NCBI GenBank assembly: GCA_031553595.1
Contig: JAVBLI010000010.1
Location: forward strand, 9,167 to 73,166
DNA from: RGIG3701 sp031553595
GTDB lineage: Bacteria > Planctomycetota > Planctomycetia > Pirellulales > Thermoguttaceae
DNA: 64,000 nt
Direction: 5' to 3'
Made by a program: the position numbers and the translations under genes. Under the pieces are notes generated by a model. It saw only the letters and a program-made list of their open reading frames with translations. It was not told where the DNA came from and searched no databases. This document shows positions 44,923 to 54,241 of the stretch, piece by piece. Numbering within the stretch: the first letter of the stretch is position 1; every line of letters starts with the position of its first letter.

Positions 44923-44927
44923 CGGCA

Positions 44928-44990
44928 CGCCTGCTTCTTGGTCATAAAAAAAACAGGCGGCGAAAGAGAATTCGCCACCCGTCGTTTTTT
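44928..44990. terminator. Possible bidirectional terminator between convergent genes
   Basis: Two short hairpins: CGCCTG...CAGGCG with an A-run in the loop (44928-44959) and GGCGAA/TTCGCC (44959-44976) followed within eight bases by TTTTTT (44985-44990). Each is weak alone. Confidence 0.4.
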
Positions 44991-45002
44991 CATCCGCGGT
45001 TA

Positions 45003-46721
45003 TTACCACGACCATGTCGCCCCGATCGACAAACCTTGCAGGAAAATGCTGTTTCCGTTGTCGATCCGCGATTTGCCATACACATCCATCTCCAAATTGT
45101 TTTCCACCAGGGCCAGCCTGTCCACGAAGGAGAAGTCGTAGCCGATTCGCAGCGTGCAGTGCGGCCAGAGCTTACATGTGGCGAAAACGCCCGCCTCCAG
45201 CTGGTAGGAAATATCGTTCTTGTGTACGATCGAGTCGTACCGGTACAGCTCTCCGCCACCCAGGTCGTACGCCTGCGTACTGCGGGAATACAGGCTGCTC
45301 TTCATCATGTTGGCCATGGTCACAACCCGCCACTTCATACCCCAGCTCCACTGGCAGCGTTTGTCTTCCAACTCGCCGCCAAGCACCAGGCCGAGCATGT
45401 GGTTTTCGAGATTCACATCCACGCGGCCGGTGGCAAGCGGGTCTTCGACCAGGCTGGTTTCGAACGCGGAGCCCGTCCAGTTCAGCGATTCCCGCAGATC
45501 GGAGTAACGGATGCCCATCAAGTGCGTGTAACGCAGGCCATGCTGACATTCACGCGTCCATCGACCGTCGGGATGGCCCACCAGCGGATCCGGCCGCCCG
45601 CGTTTACGGAGGCGGAAAAGCAACTCGCCCGCGTTGTAGCTGCTGTCGTAATTCATGCGGTAAATGTTCGGGTAGTACAGGTTGCCCGTGGAACCCGAGG
45701 AAGTATACTCCGGCCCGACAGCCGGCCCGATTCCCGGCACGGCGTTCAGCAGGCCGTTCACATAAAACCCGTTGTCCACATACACGCTGGTGTTGTTCCA
45801 GTGGAACAGGCCGTCGAAACGGAAGTCGCACCAGATGTCGAAGTTGGACGCGCTACGGCCAAGGTACCGCGTCAGGGTCATCTCCATCCCCGGCGTCACG
45901 GTGTATGACTGCTTCGTATTAACCGGATACCCCTGAGCATCGAATACAAAATAGCTCTGCATGTCGCCCGCCGAACGGTGGAGAACCTTGATGTTCGCCG
46001 AAATCTTCCAGATGGAAGGATTCCCGTAACCCTCGCCACACTTTTGGCAGACGGGGCTGGCCGATGTGACCGTATCCGTGAAATAGGAGTAGGATTCCTG
46101 CTCCGGGAAAGGCTTCAGCGGCGGATTCTGCCCCACACGCTCGGGCAGCATTTCCTCGACGGTCGTCGGGTGGCCCTTCATCGCGGGCAGCTCCTCCGTC
46201 ACCGTCGGCTGCGTCGTCATCGGATTCGGATACCCATGACGCGGATAGTCCGGAGAAGGCGACAGCGGCGGACGCTGCAAATAATTCGAGTAATCGTACC
46301 CCTCGGTGACCGGCAGTGCCGGCTTCCGCTGCCCAGGCATCACCCCCGTCAGCGGCTGGCCCACCATCTCCGGCTGGGCCGTTCCGTATTGCGCCGGAAC
46401 GGGATAACCGGTTACCGGCGCCGCGTAACCCGTCATGCCGGCATCGCCCGAGGGTGGCATGTCGTAAGCCGCCTGCCCCCCCGCCGGAACACCCGGGGTC
46501 GAAGTCGCCGCCGTCGGCGCTCCCCCGATCGGCGCACCTGTCGGATCCGTGAGAGGAACATCTGAAATGATTCGCTCTTCAATTACCTGACCACCCGCGT
46601 AATACGGCTGGCCCCCATACGGATACTGCCCAAAAGCCCGCGAAGAGCATGTCAGACAGACCAGACTCACAAGCATGAGTGCAAGTATGTGATTGGTTCG
46701 AATTTTCAATTGCAGTTTCAC
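45003..46721 (-). CDS. BBP7-family outer-membrane beta-barrel protein
   Basis: 572 residues. Signal peptide MKLQLKIRTNHILALMLVSL... with a cleavage site near SSRAFGQ. A Pro/Gly/Tyr-rich segment (residues 30-215) precedes a beta-barrel-like region with alternating aromatic strands (DIWCDFRFDGLFHWNN, RLRKRGRPDP, LNWTGSAFETSL) and a C-terminal GLSIGATWSW that ends in an aromatic residue, the usual outer-membrane signal. This resembles BBP7 proteins, known almost only from Planctomycetota. The start is GTG at 46721 with GGAGG eight bases upstream. Function unknown; an outer-membrane location is inferred. Confidence 0.85.
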   Translation of the reverse strand: MKLQLKIRTNHILALMLVSLVCLTCSSRAFGQYPYGGQPYYAGGQVIEERIISDVPLTDPTGAPIGGAPTAATSTPGVPAGGQAAYDMPPSGDAGMTGYAAPVTGYPVPAQYGTAQPEMVGQPLTGVMPGQRKPALPVTEGYDYSNYLQRPPLSPSPDYPRHGYPNPMTTQPTVTEELPAMKGHPTTVEEMLPERVGQNPPLKPFPEQESYSYFTDTVTSASPVCQKCGEGYGNPSIWKISANIKVLHRSAGDMQSYFVFDAQGYPVNTKQSYTVTPGMEMTLTRYLGRSASNFDIWCDFRFDGLFHWNNTSVYVDNGFYVNGLLNAVPGIGPAVGPEYTSSGSTGNLYYPNIYRMNYDSSYNAGELLFRLRKRGRPDPLVGHPDGRWTRECQHGLRYTHLMGIRYSDLRESLNWTGSAFETSLVEDPLATGRVDVNLENHMLGLVLGGELEDKRCQWSWGMKWRVVTMANMMKSSLYSRSTQAYDLGGGELYRYDSIVHKNDISYQLEAGVFATCKLWPHCTLRIGYDFSFVDRLALVENNLEMDVYGKSRIDNGNSIFLQGLSIGATWSW

Positions 46722-46962
46722 GAGTTATTCCTCCCTTAAACACTTTTGCGAATCTCCACAATATTCCACTTAGAGACTCACATACAGGAGTAATCGTCAA
46801 ACCTCACGCCACTACAACAGTAATATTCGGGAAATTCGAGATAATTGTTAAGAATTACTTCTCCGGAATTAACCACTCCCTTTGCCAATCATTCCCATTC
46901 ATCCCAAAGCCTCATCAATCAGGTAAAACGGAAAGTTCCGCATTCGGACGCCATGGGTATTT

Positions 46963-47610
46963 TCACATTTTTCTCGCGTTTTTATACTTGCACAATAAAA
47001 CAGGACATTCATAGCATTTCGGCTTCCTCGCCGGGCAAATCTGCCGGCCATGCAGAATAAGCAGATGACTGACCGAAATCCATTTATCTCGCGGAACGAT
47101 TTTCATTAAATCGGCCTCCACTTTCTCGGGAGTGTTGGCCCCGGACAGGCCGATCCGACGGGCGAGACGAAAAACGTGCGTATCCACCGTAATGCCTTCC
47201 GCCAGACCATACCCCGTCCCCAGCACACAATTCGCCGTTTTGCGGCCCACTCCCGGCAGCGTAACCAGCGTTTCCATTTCCGCGGGAACCTGGCCACCGT
47301 ATTTTTCCACCAAAATCTTGCAGCACGCGCGGATGTTTTTCGCCTTATTTCGATAAAAACCTGTGCTGTGGATCTCCTTTTCGAGCGTTTCCTGCGAAAC
47401 GTGGGCGAAATCGGCCGCGGTTTGGTACTTTTGGAAAAGCGACTGCGTTACGATATTCACTCGCACGTCCGTGCACTGGGCAGAGAGAATCGTCGCCACT
47501 AAAAGTTGCAGCGGCGAGCGAAAATGCAGCGCGCAGCCCGCTTCCGGATACCGCGCTTCGAGCGTGGAAATAACGGCCAGGGCCTGTGCTTTTGTACCAT
47601 ATTTTTTCAT
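46963..47610 (-). CDS. nth: Endonuclease III (DNA glycosylase/AP lyase)
   Basis: 215 residues. Nth removes oxidised pyrimidines and cuts abasic sites. The helix-hairpin-helix LVTLPGVGRKTANCVLG has the catalytic Lys, and ITVDTHVFRLARR carries the catalytic Asp. ILSAQCTDVRVN matches the family N-terminal signature. The C-terminal iron-sulfur loop has cysteines spaced C-x6-C-x2-C-x4-C (CPARKPKCYECPVLLC), one residue shorter than the usual C-x6-C-x2-C-x5-C. A TATAAT box lies about 30 bases upstream on the minus strand. Confidence 0.94.
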   Translation of the reverse strand: MKKYGTKAQALAVISTLEARYPEAGCALHFRSPLQLLVATILSAQCTDVRVNIVTQSLFQKYQTAADFAHVSQETLEKEIHSTGFYRNKAKNIRACCKILVEKYGGQVPAEMETLVTLPGVGRKTANCVLGTGYGLAEGITVDTHVFRLARRIGLSGANTPEKVEADLMKIVPRDKWISVSHLLILHGRQICPARKPKCYECPVLLCKYKNARKM

Positions 47611-47702
47611 TCCATTATACCTTATAATATTATAGTGCTGCGGGGATTCCGCGAAATTCGCGATAATCGCTAAAAAATACCAAAATAGGAAATCTGCGCA
47701 AT

Positions 47703-50700
47703 TTACTTATGAATTTTTCGCACGGCTTCACCCATTTTTGCATAATTCGCTAAAATTCCGTCATCCATATCCAACTGAATCGCCGCCTCCGCCAGAGGCA
47801 AGAGGACCGTTTCCGCATAAACTTTCAGTTCATGCAGTTCTTTTCGCAGACGTGGAAGTGTTTTCGGGTCACTCGCATTTCGCAATTGCCACTGTTTCTG
47901 GTGAATGAGCGGGGCGAGGTAAGTATCATAGATTTTACGGACCGTCTGGGACGCAAATCGATGTGCGTAAATCATGACATTAAACGTCCTTCGGGGGGAA
48001 GAAAACATCCAGTAAATCGGACGATTTTTATATGCCCGCGTGTGATCACGATAAAAATCCGTTATGAAGTATTCCGAAAGGGATTTACCCAAAATCTGCT
48101 CCAGAAAAATTACGTTTTGAGCGGTAACAGCTCCTCCGAAAAATTCGCCCATAAAACGTTTCATTAAAACCGTGGCATCCGTTGGCGAATGACCTTCTTT
48201 TGATATCACGAGAATATTATCATCCAGCGGCTTAAATTTTGCATCAGGGACACGCATGTGAAAATCGCACACATCATACTGATTATCGGCTAAAATCAGC
48301 CCTGGGCTTTCCGGGGCGTATCGACCGAAAACGCACCCGATAATGTACGAAATCAAATCCACCACGGTATCCCTTAAAAGACGGGGTTTAAGGGCTGCCC
48401 ACGTCTGCTGCGCATCTTCCCCGTCGGGTGTAGCGTACCGGTAAAACGGATTTTGCCGCAGCGTGATGTCCCGAAGGTGAACCTCCGCCGAGAGGTGATC
48501 CGTCAGTCCATAAGCTCGCAGAAATATGCGGTTATTCTCCTCCTCCAGCGCTTTAACCGTCAGCGTTTCCTCCCGCCAGGCATGTAAAAGCCGGGAAAAG
48601 GCTTCCTCCAGCGGCTCTCCACCGTAAATATGGTCAAAAATCGGATGCCGACGGAAATTCCATGACTGTTCAAAAAAATCCCAATCCGCGGCGGTTTTTT
48701 CAATCAAAGTCTCCACAATTACCGCAGAGCCCGCAGTTTTTACCTGAAAGTCGCGCGAAAGGGGGAATTGTGCAATTTGGCCAACTTCAAAATTCAGCGT
48801 CGGCGCCAAAGCATTCAGAATTCGACTCATTATCGGCGAATTCAGGCACCCAAGCAGCGAATTCCTGTAATGCAGAAAGTCGTTTTCAAGGAAAAGGGAG
48901 CAGCCGGAAACGTCAAAAATGAAGCCAGGTGGATAATATCGCAACGAAAATCCGCCGCTCGTGATTTTTGACCAGCTCAGCGACTCGCGGAAGTAGTAAT
49001 TTTGATTCTTCACCACATAATTTACATTTCCTTGCAGATACGGATATTTTTCCGCAACCTCCTCTTCCACCTCTTTTCCGTCATCCTCCCAGTTAAGCAC
49101 GTACTCATGATTTCCATACCACTTTCGAAATGCCCCGCCCTTATTATAGGGAAACCACTTTTTCCCACTCTTCACCGCGGCAGCTCGGGAGGAAATTTGA
49201 AATGCGATCCTCGAAAAGGCCACCTCATGCCAAAACCGCAAAAAACGTGCATTATTCGAGGTGGCGCATCCCTGCCGGGGGGTGGCGATCCTCGATAACG
49301 GCTGTGAATGGTCAAACACACCAAATTCGGCCGCGGAAAGCCAGTACGCCACTGGATATTCCGGAATTTTCAGAAAATCCGCCTGGTCCGCGCGATAAAA
49401 CCACCCACACTCCGAATTCTGCACAGCACCAAGCGTGCTCGGCGCCTGTTTTTCCACACCACGAAAATCAGACAGCCGAATATATCCACCACGGTAACCC
49501 GGCATGGACGTATTTTTAAGCGTAAATACACAAATAGGCACCGTGGCACCGTCAAAACCGGAGTATTCCAGCTGAATGAGGGAAGTAAGTGTTTTTTCCT
49601 TCAGGATTTTCTTCCGCAGCCGCTTATAGGACGAAATAAACATCCAGACGAAAGGCGTCATAAAACCCAGATGGCCGTCCACGATGACCATTTCCATATT
49701 TCGCACAATAAACGCGGCGAATAAATCTTTTTTCGCGAGCGGATAATGGCTTCTCAGCCATTTCGCCAGCTCCGCACTCATCCCCCGGCTTCCCATGTAA
49801 GGTGGATTCGTCACGATGATGTCATATTTCCGCGACAAAAAAGAAATTTGCCTGAGAAATTCATGAAACTTCCGTGCTAAATCCGACTTTTCGGTCAAAA
49901 CCTGATGCGCCATTTCCTGAAGCGTCACGGTTTCTTGACACGTTAATTTCGGACGATAAAGCACACCGACGGACGTATTTTGAGCCATGCCATGCAGATC
50001 GTGCAGGAGGTGCTGCCAGGTGCTTTTTCGGGCAGGGCCGGGAATTCGGAGGCGGATTTTATCCAATTCATCCGGATTTATGGCCGCGAAGTTCGGATGA
50101 ATGGTGCACAGCGGAACGCGTACATCTTTCGTGAAAATCCCGCGGTCATGCTCACGGGCCTTCATCAGCAGTGAAAACGCGGCCAGGGCGGTCATCCGCA
50201 GGTCAATATCCATGCCGAAAATGTTTTTCGCGAGGATTTTCTCGGGAATTTCCTCTTCCGGCACCCCTTTTTCGCTGTATTTTTCAAAAAAAACATCATA
50301 CGCCGCCACGAGCATATTCCCGCTGCCACACGCGGGGTCACAAAAAGTGCGGTCAGTCAGCGGTTTTTCCTCCTGCGTTTCTTTTTCAAGTGTCCCGACC
50401 GCCGGATTTTCCTGCGGGATGTACCATTTCCCACCCGCGCGCAGCGTGTTCGCCACCAGAAACTCCGAAATCCATTCCGGCGTGAAAATCTGCGTGGCCG
50501 TCAGCATCCGCTCGGCGGTGAGCTTCACGCCGCGCTTCACGTCCCGGATCATTTCCTCCTTTTTCTCGCTGTGATAAAACTGGTAAAGCCAGCCGAGCGT
50601 GCGGACGTCCGGATTTTCCTCAAGAAAAAGCCGCTGAAACCCGGCATACGCCTCCGCCCAGAACGCGTCCGGCTGCGGCAGCGCCGCAATCTGCTCCTCC

Positions 50701-50957
50701 GTCAGCGGCGAAAACGCGTCCGGCATCACCCGACTTAACGCCGCGCTGGTTTCCAAAAACCGTCCACGCGAAAAAGACGCTCCGTCCGTTTCCGAAAAAG
50801 AAACGGTCTCCGGCAAGAATCCGCGTGCTTCCATGAACCGCATCGCGCCGAGTCGGTAAAAGATTTCATAAGCCACACTTTCCGCGAGTGCCCCCCACTC
50901 CGCCGTCAGCGCACGCCGCATTTTCACCGCGAAATTTTTCAGCTCCGTCCGCGTCAT
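47703..50957 (-). CDS. PglX-like adenine-specific DNA methyltransferase (BREX-type, orphan)
   Basis: 1084 residues. Motif I is FCDPACGSGNMLVAAYDVF near residues 235-253 and motif IV NPPYMGSRGMSAEL near 385-398, the gamma-class N6-adenine pattern. The N-terminus MTRTELKNFAVKMRRALTAE fits PglX proteins, and the long C-terminal half (target recognition and coil) has the usual length. No N-terminal nuclease motif was found, so Type IIG activity is unlikely. In BREX, PglX methylates host DNA and works with BrxC and PglZ; none of these is nearby. The DNA is visibly AT-richer than its neighbours, most in the C-terminal half. The frame is open 30 more codons from a GTG at 51047; ATG 50957 was preferred by family alignment. 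Confidence 0.82.
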   Translation of the reverse strand: MTRTELKNFAVKMRRALTAEWGALAESVAYEIFYRLGAMRFMEARGFLPETVSFSETDGASFSRGRFLETSAALSRVMPDAFSPLTEEQIAALPQPDAFWAEAYAGFQRLFLEENPDVRTLGWLYQFYHSEKKEEMIRDVKRGVKLTAERMLTATQIFTPEWISEFLVANTLRAGGKWYIPQENPAVGTLEKETQEEKPLTDRTFCDPACGSGNMLVAAYDVFFEKYSEKGVPEEEIPEKILAKNIFGMDIDLRMTALAAFSLLMKAREHDRGIFTKDVRVPLCTIHPNFAAINPDELDKIRLRIPGPARKSTWQHLLHDLHGMAQNTSVGVLYRPKLTCQETVTLQEMAHQVLTEKSDLARKFHEFLRQISFLSRKYDIIVTNPPYMGSRGMSAELAKWLRSHYPLAKKDLFAAFIVRNMEMVIVDGHLGFMTPFVWMFISSYKRLRKKILKEKTLTSLIQLEYSGFDGATVPICVFTLKNTSMPGYRGGYIRLSDFRGVEKQAPSTLGAVQNSECGWFYRADQADFLKIPEYPVAYWLSAAEFGVFDHSQPLSRIATPRQGCATSNNARFLRFWHEVAFSRIAFQISSRAAAVKSGKKWFPYNKGGAFRKWYGNHEYVLNWEDDGKEVEEEVAEKYPYLQGNVNYVVKNQNYYFRESLSWSKITSGGFSLRYYPPGFIFDVSGCSLFLENDFLHYRNSLLGCLNSPIMSRILNALAPTLNFEVGQIAQFPLSRDFQVKTAGSAVIVETLIEKTAADWDFFEQSWNFRRHPIFDHIYGGEPLEEAFSRLLHAWREETLTVKALEEENNRIFLRAYGLTDHLSAEVHLRDITLRQNPFYRYATPDGEDAQQTWAALKPRLLRDTVVDLISYIIGCVFGRYAPESPGLILADNQYDVCDFHMRVPDAKFKPLDDNILVISKEGHSPTDATVLMKRFMGEFFGGAVTAQNVIFLEQILGKSLSEYFITDFYRDHTRAYKNRPIYWMFSSPRRTFNVMIYAHRFASQTVRKIYDTYLAPLIHQKQWQLRNASDPKTLPRLRKELHELKVYAETVLLPLAEAAIQLDMDDGILANYAKMGEAVRKIHK

Positions 50958-51065
50958 GGCATCTCGGCTTTCCTCAAAAGTCGGTTTATCAAAAGAATAA
51001 AAAGAGGGGCATTTCGCCGTTAAAATGCCCTTCCATAAATCGTCCACACAGACGCCGCCGCGCGA

Positions 51066-52139
51066 TTACAGCGTGTCTTTATTCGGGATGAAGTCCACGT
51101 TTTCGTCGAGTTCTTCGAGGAAGCGTGCCAGCAGGTCGGCGCAGGCGTCCATGTCATCCAGCGAAACGACTTCCACCGGCGAGTGCATGTACCGGTTCGG
51201 GACGCTCACCAGGCCGGAGGCGACGCCGTCGCGCGTCATCTGAATCACGCGTGCGTCCGTGCCGGGGGGGGAGCCGGAAGCGGTGAGCTGATACGGAATC
51301 TGGTGCGTGTCCCCCATCTGGCAGAGACGCTCGACCAGGGCCGGGTTCATGTTCGGGCCACGGTCAATGACGGCGCCTTTTCCGAGTTTCACCTCGCCGA
51401 TCTGTTTCGGGTCGATCGTCGGGCAGTCGGTGGCGAAGGTCACATCCACGGCGATTCCCACCTGCGGCGCCACGCCGAAACAGCTGGTGATCGCGCCGCG
51501 CGTGCCGAGTTCTTCCTGGACGGTGGAGACGGCGAACACCGCGCACTTCAGCTTACTGGCATCCACCCGCCGCAGCGCTTCCATCACCACCCACACGCCG
51601 GCTTTATCATCCGTGGCACTGGCCGCGATCCGCTTATTTTGCAGCTCGACGGTCGTCATTTTCACCGTAATCGGGTCTCCGATCCGCACGAGTTTTTCCG
51701 CTTCCTCTTTATTCTGCGCGCCCAAGTCCACCCACAGATCCGTGATTTTCGGCACCTGCTTCCGCTCCTCGTCCTTCAGCAGATGAATCGGTTTTTTGCC
51801 CAGCACGCCGTCCACCGGGCCGTTCTTCGTCCAGACAGTCACGTGCTGCCCGATGAGTACCTGGATGTCCCACCCGCCGAGATTCACCACGGAAATGAAG
51901 CCGTCCGAGTCGATGTGCCGCACGCTGAGGCCGATCTGGTCCACATGCCCGGCCAGCATCACCCGCAGCCGCGCACCCACGTTCCGCCCGGCAATCACGT
52001 TTCCCAGCACATCCGTCCGCACCTCGTCCGCGAACGTCTTCACATACTCCCGCACCACCTCCTGCCCGGGCTGCTCGTACCCGGACGGGCTGGGCGTGAT
52101 CAACAATTTATTCAAAAATTCTCTCGATTTTTCGTCCAT
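51066..52139 (-). CDS. M42-family aminopeptidase
   Basis: 357 residues. M42 enzymes are two-zinc aminopeptidases that form tetrahedral assemblies. Ligand and catalytic residues: MLAGHVDQIGL (His and Asp), SATDDKAGVWV (bridging Asp), VSTVQEELGTRGA (catalytic Glu pair), GIAVDVTFA (Asp), and NRYMHSPVEVVSL (last His). The start motif KLLITPSPSGYEQPG is also typical. It is probably cytoplasmic. It lies head-to-tail upstream of the methyltransferase gene but with unrelated function; GC content returns to normal here. Confidence 0.93.
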   Translation of the reverse strand: MDEKSREFLNKLLITPSPSGYEQPGQEVVREYVKTFADEVRTDVLGNVIAGRNVGARLRVMLAGHVDQIGLSVRHIDSDGFISVVNLGGWDIQVLIGQHVTVWTKNGPVDGVLGKKPIHLLKDEERKQVPKITDLWVDLGAQNKEEAEKLVRIGDPITVKMTTVELQNKRIAASATDDKAGVWVVMEALRRVDASKLKCAVFAVSTVQEELGTRGAITSCFGVAPQVGIAVDVTFATDCPTIDPKQIGEVKLGKGAVIDRGPNMNPALVERLCQMGDTHQIPYQLTASGSPPGTDARVIQMTRDGVASGLVSVPNRYMHSPVEVVSLDDMDACADLLARFLEELDENVDFIPNKDTL

Positions 52140-52354
52140 CTTTTACTCCTGAGATTTTAGCATTTTCCTTATGCGCATCGTACGCAAAAAAAGCAACACC
52201 CGTGTATTTTACTCCATTCGCGCCGCTTCCGCAAGTGACCGTCAGTTTCCGACAAATTCCCCGTGACTTGAATCGGTCGAAACACTCTGCTATAATACGG
52301 ATGCTGTGCACAAATTGCCCACGCAAAGCAATTTCACCACCCCGGACACAAGAA

Positions 52355-52981
52355 ATGCACACTCCAAGCGAAGAAAAATTGGCCGAATTAGGCCCCGTAC
52401 AGTTCGTCATCCGCCCTCCATGGACAAATGTCGCGGCGGGAATTATTGTGGCCATTTTGATTGTCGGCGCCATGATTGCGCTGACGGGGGTCATCGGCTG
52501 GCAAGTATATAAAGTCGGTGGGCGGATGCCATGGTGGGTGGAAAAAGGAATGTGCTGGGGTGCCGTGGTACTGTTTGCGCTGATACTGCTCGCCTTGGGA
52601 GTCGCACTGTTCGCGCTTATCATGGTGACGAATGAGGCTCACCGGAAATGGACTCACGCCCGCATTTATGTGTGCGAGCACGGCTTTTACACCGTTTACC
52701 GACATCACGTCACATACGTCCTTTACGACGAAATTTTCCAGGTGCTGGAATCCATCACGAAAACACACCCGCCCATTCTATACCCACCGCTCTGTTATCT
52801 CCTGCCGCCATTTCGATTTTACGAATATACTGTCGTGAAAAATAACAGAAAACGCATCCAGTTCAACACCAATTCCGGCTCGCGGGAACAGATCAGGTTT
52901 TTCGCCCAAATTTTGGAGAACGAAATGAGGGCGAGAAGCGTGGAGTGGACGGTTTCTGAGGAAAGCCCCGTCCTCCACTGA
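52355..52981 (+). CDS. Membrane protein of unknown function
   Basis: 208 residues with two membrane helices (NVAAGIIVAILIVGAMIALT and VVLFALILLALGVALFALI) followed by a beta-rich cytoplasmic domain (RIYVCEHGFYTVYRHHVTYV, IQFNTNSGSREQIRFFAQIL) of the kind seen in PH-like or DUF6585-like proteins. No catalytic residues. The frame upstream is open 51 codons but is not protein-like; the Met at 52355 starts a plausible hydrophilic N-terminus. It is divergent from the M42 gene. Confidence 0.65.
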   Translation: MHTPSEEKLAELGPVQFVIRPPWTNVAAGIIVAILIVGAMIALTGVIGWQVYKVGGRMPWWVEKGMCWGAVVLFALILLALGVALFALIMVTNEAHRKWTHARIYVCEHGFYTVYRHHVTYVLYDEIFQVLESITKTHPPILYPPLCYLLPPFRFYEYTVVKNNRKRIQFNTNSGSREQIRFFAQILENEMRARSVEWTVSEESPVLH

Positions 52982-53017
52982 TCTTCACATAACGAATAAC
53001 CATCATCATTTTATGAT

Positions 53018-53154
53018 ATTATCAAAAGATTACACGGATGAACACAGATTACCGGAAAACGAGGCAAATATTTTCCAAAAAACGCCTGTTTTTAGGAGAA
53101 AACAGGTCCTTTCATAAATATAATCTGTGTTCATCAGCGTAATCTTTTGATAAT
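53018..53154. repeat. Long inverted repeat with a 34-base arm
   Basis: Arms at 53018-53051 and 53121-53154 are complementary at 32 of 34 positions and contain the ATCTGTGTTCATC / GATGAACACAGAT motif. An internal hairpin CCTGTTTT / AAAACAGG sits between them. It fills most of the 318-base gap (52982-53299); the rest of that gap contains a half copy of the family A repeat at 53225-53240. Confidence 0.88.
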
Positions 53155-53299
53155 GAATATTTTTGTGAAGGTTTAGTCGTTATATGATGGGCAGTAGAGT
53201 CGCTTCAAAATTTCGTTGGACAGGAAACAGCAGCCGGGAGAGGGCATCATGATGTTAAAGCGGTATCAGTGTTTCAACAAAATTTACGAAAGGGCGACA

Positions 53300-54241
53300 A
53301 TGAAAAAATGCGTGTTTTTTGTGGCGATGCTTTTACTGGTCGGCCTGGGAGCCATGTGCTATTATGGAAATTGTGAGGAGGAAGAATCCCTGGAAACCTA
53401 CACCAAGTGGGTTATGCCGGAGATTGAAGGGGAAAAGCTGAATGTTTATCAAAAACAGGAGACGATTCAAAAGGAAATCACCACGCTCAAAGATCACGCA
53501 TGGGCGGGGGAGTATTTTTACGGTTTTCCACATGGGAATTGTTACACGCTGACACTCGCGCCGGAGTCGGGGTTCACGTATATAAATAATGGTTGTGCGG
53601 GTGTTTACCGTCTGAATTACGGCACCGTCATGTGCGATGGGAGCAAAATCACGCTCCACCCGGCCTTAACCGCAGACCTGGAATTCCGCCACCAGTTGCC
53701 GACGGAATTTTATCTCATTCCGTGGGGCCAGCGGCGATATTTGATTCAGCCGGACGAGATGCTCGCTTTCTGTAATGCGGTAAATTTAAGGCGTGAGCCG
53801 CGGGAATTTAATTATGGTGAATTCTTCTTATGCACGGATGGGGAGTCGCTAACACTGAAAACACCGGCAGAAAAGCACCCCACAGTGCCGGAAGCATTCC
53901 GCCATTATCTCATGCCACCGACACAGGTAAAGGTCTTGGCGGTGGGCGAAAGGCGAGACGGTCTCGAAGAAAACGATTGTTCTCAAACACGCCTTACGCT
54001 GGACAAAGGCGAAGATACCGGATTTTTTGTGGGCCTGAAATTCGACGCACTCGGCAAAGAGGAGGAAGCGGGCTTCTGGTCGCTGACGGTCACAAAGGTC
54101 GAGAAAACTCAGTCCGAAGCGATGCTGCTCCAGAGAGAGAACGCGGGCATGCCAGAAGTTGGATGGAAATTCGGGACTGGGCTTGAGCCGAAAATGCCTG
54201 TGCCGCCTAATACCCCAGTTCTTCCAGGTCATCCTCGGTGA
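53300..54241 (+). CDS. Exported or anchored protein of unknown function
   Basis: 313 residues. N-terminal signal or anchor helix (MKKCVFFVAMLLLVGLGAMC), then acidic and beta-rich sequence with several Cys residues but no recognised family. AAAGGG lies before the ATG at 53300; the frame open upstream runs through a half family A repeat. The last eleven codons overlap, antisense, the end of the zincin gene on the other strand; the tail PVPPNTPVLPGHPR looks like shadow sequence, so the original stop may have been lost. Codon use is otherwise protein-like. Function unknown. Confidence 0.6.
   Translation: MKKCVFFVAMLLLVGLGAMCYYGNCEEEESLETYTKWVMPEIEGEKLNVYQKQETIQKEITTLKDHAWAGEYFYGFPHGNCYTLTLAPESGFTYINNGCAGVYRLNYGTVMCDGSKITLHPALTADLEFRHQLPTEFYLIPWGQRRYLIQPDEMLAFCNAVNLRREPREFNYGEFFLCTDGESLTLKTPAEKHPTVPEAFRHYLMPPTQVKVLAVGERRDGLEENDCSQTRLTLDKGEDTGFFVGLKFDALGKEEEAGFWSLTVTKVEKTQSEAMLLQRENAGMPEVGWKFGTGLEPKMPVPPNTPVLPGHPR

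Noticed and set aside
47703..52139. A complete BREX or restriction-modification locus around the PglX-like gene
   Set aside because: Flanking genes are nth and an M42 peptidase; no ATPase, phosphatase, protease or nuclease of such systems was recognised.
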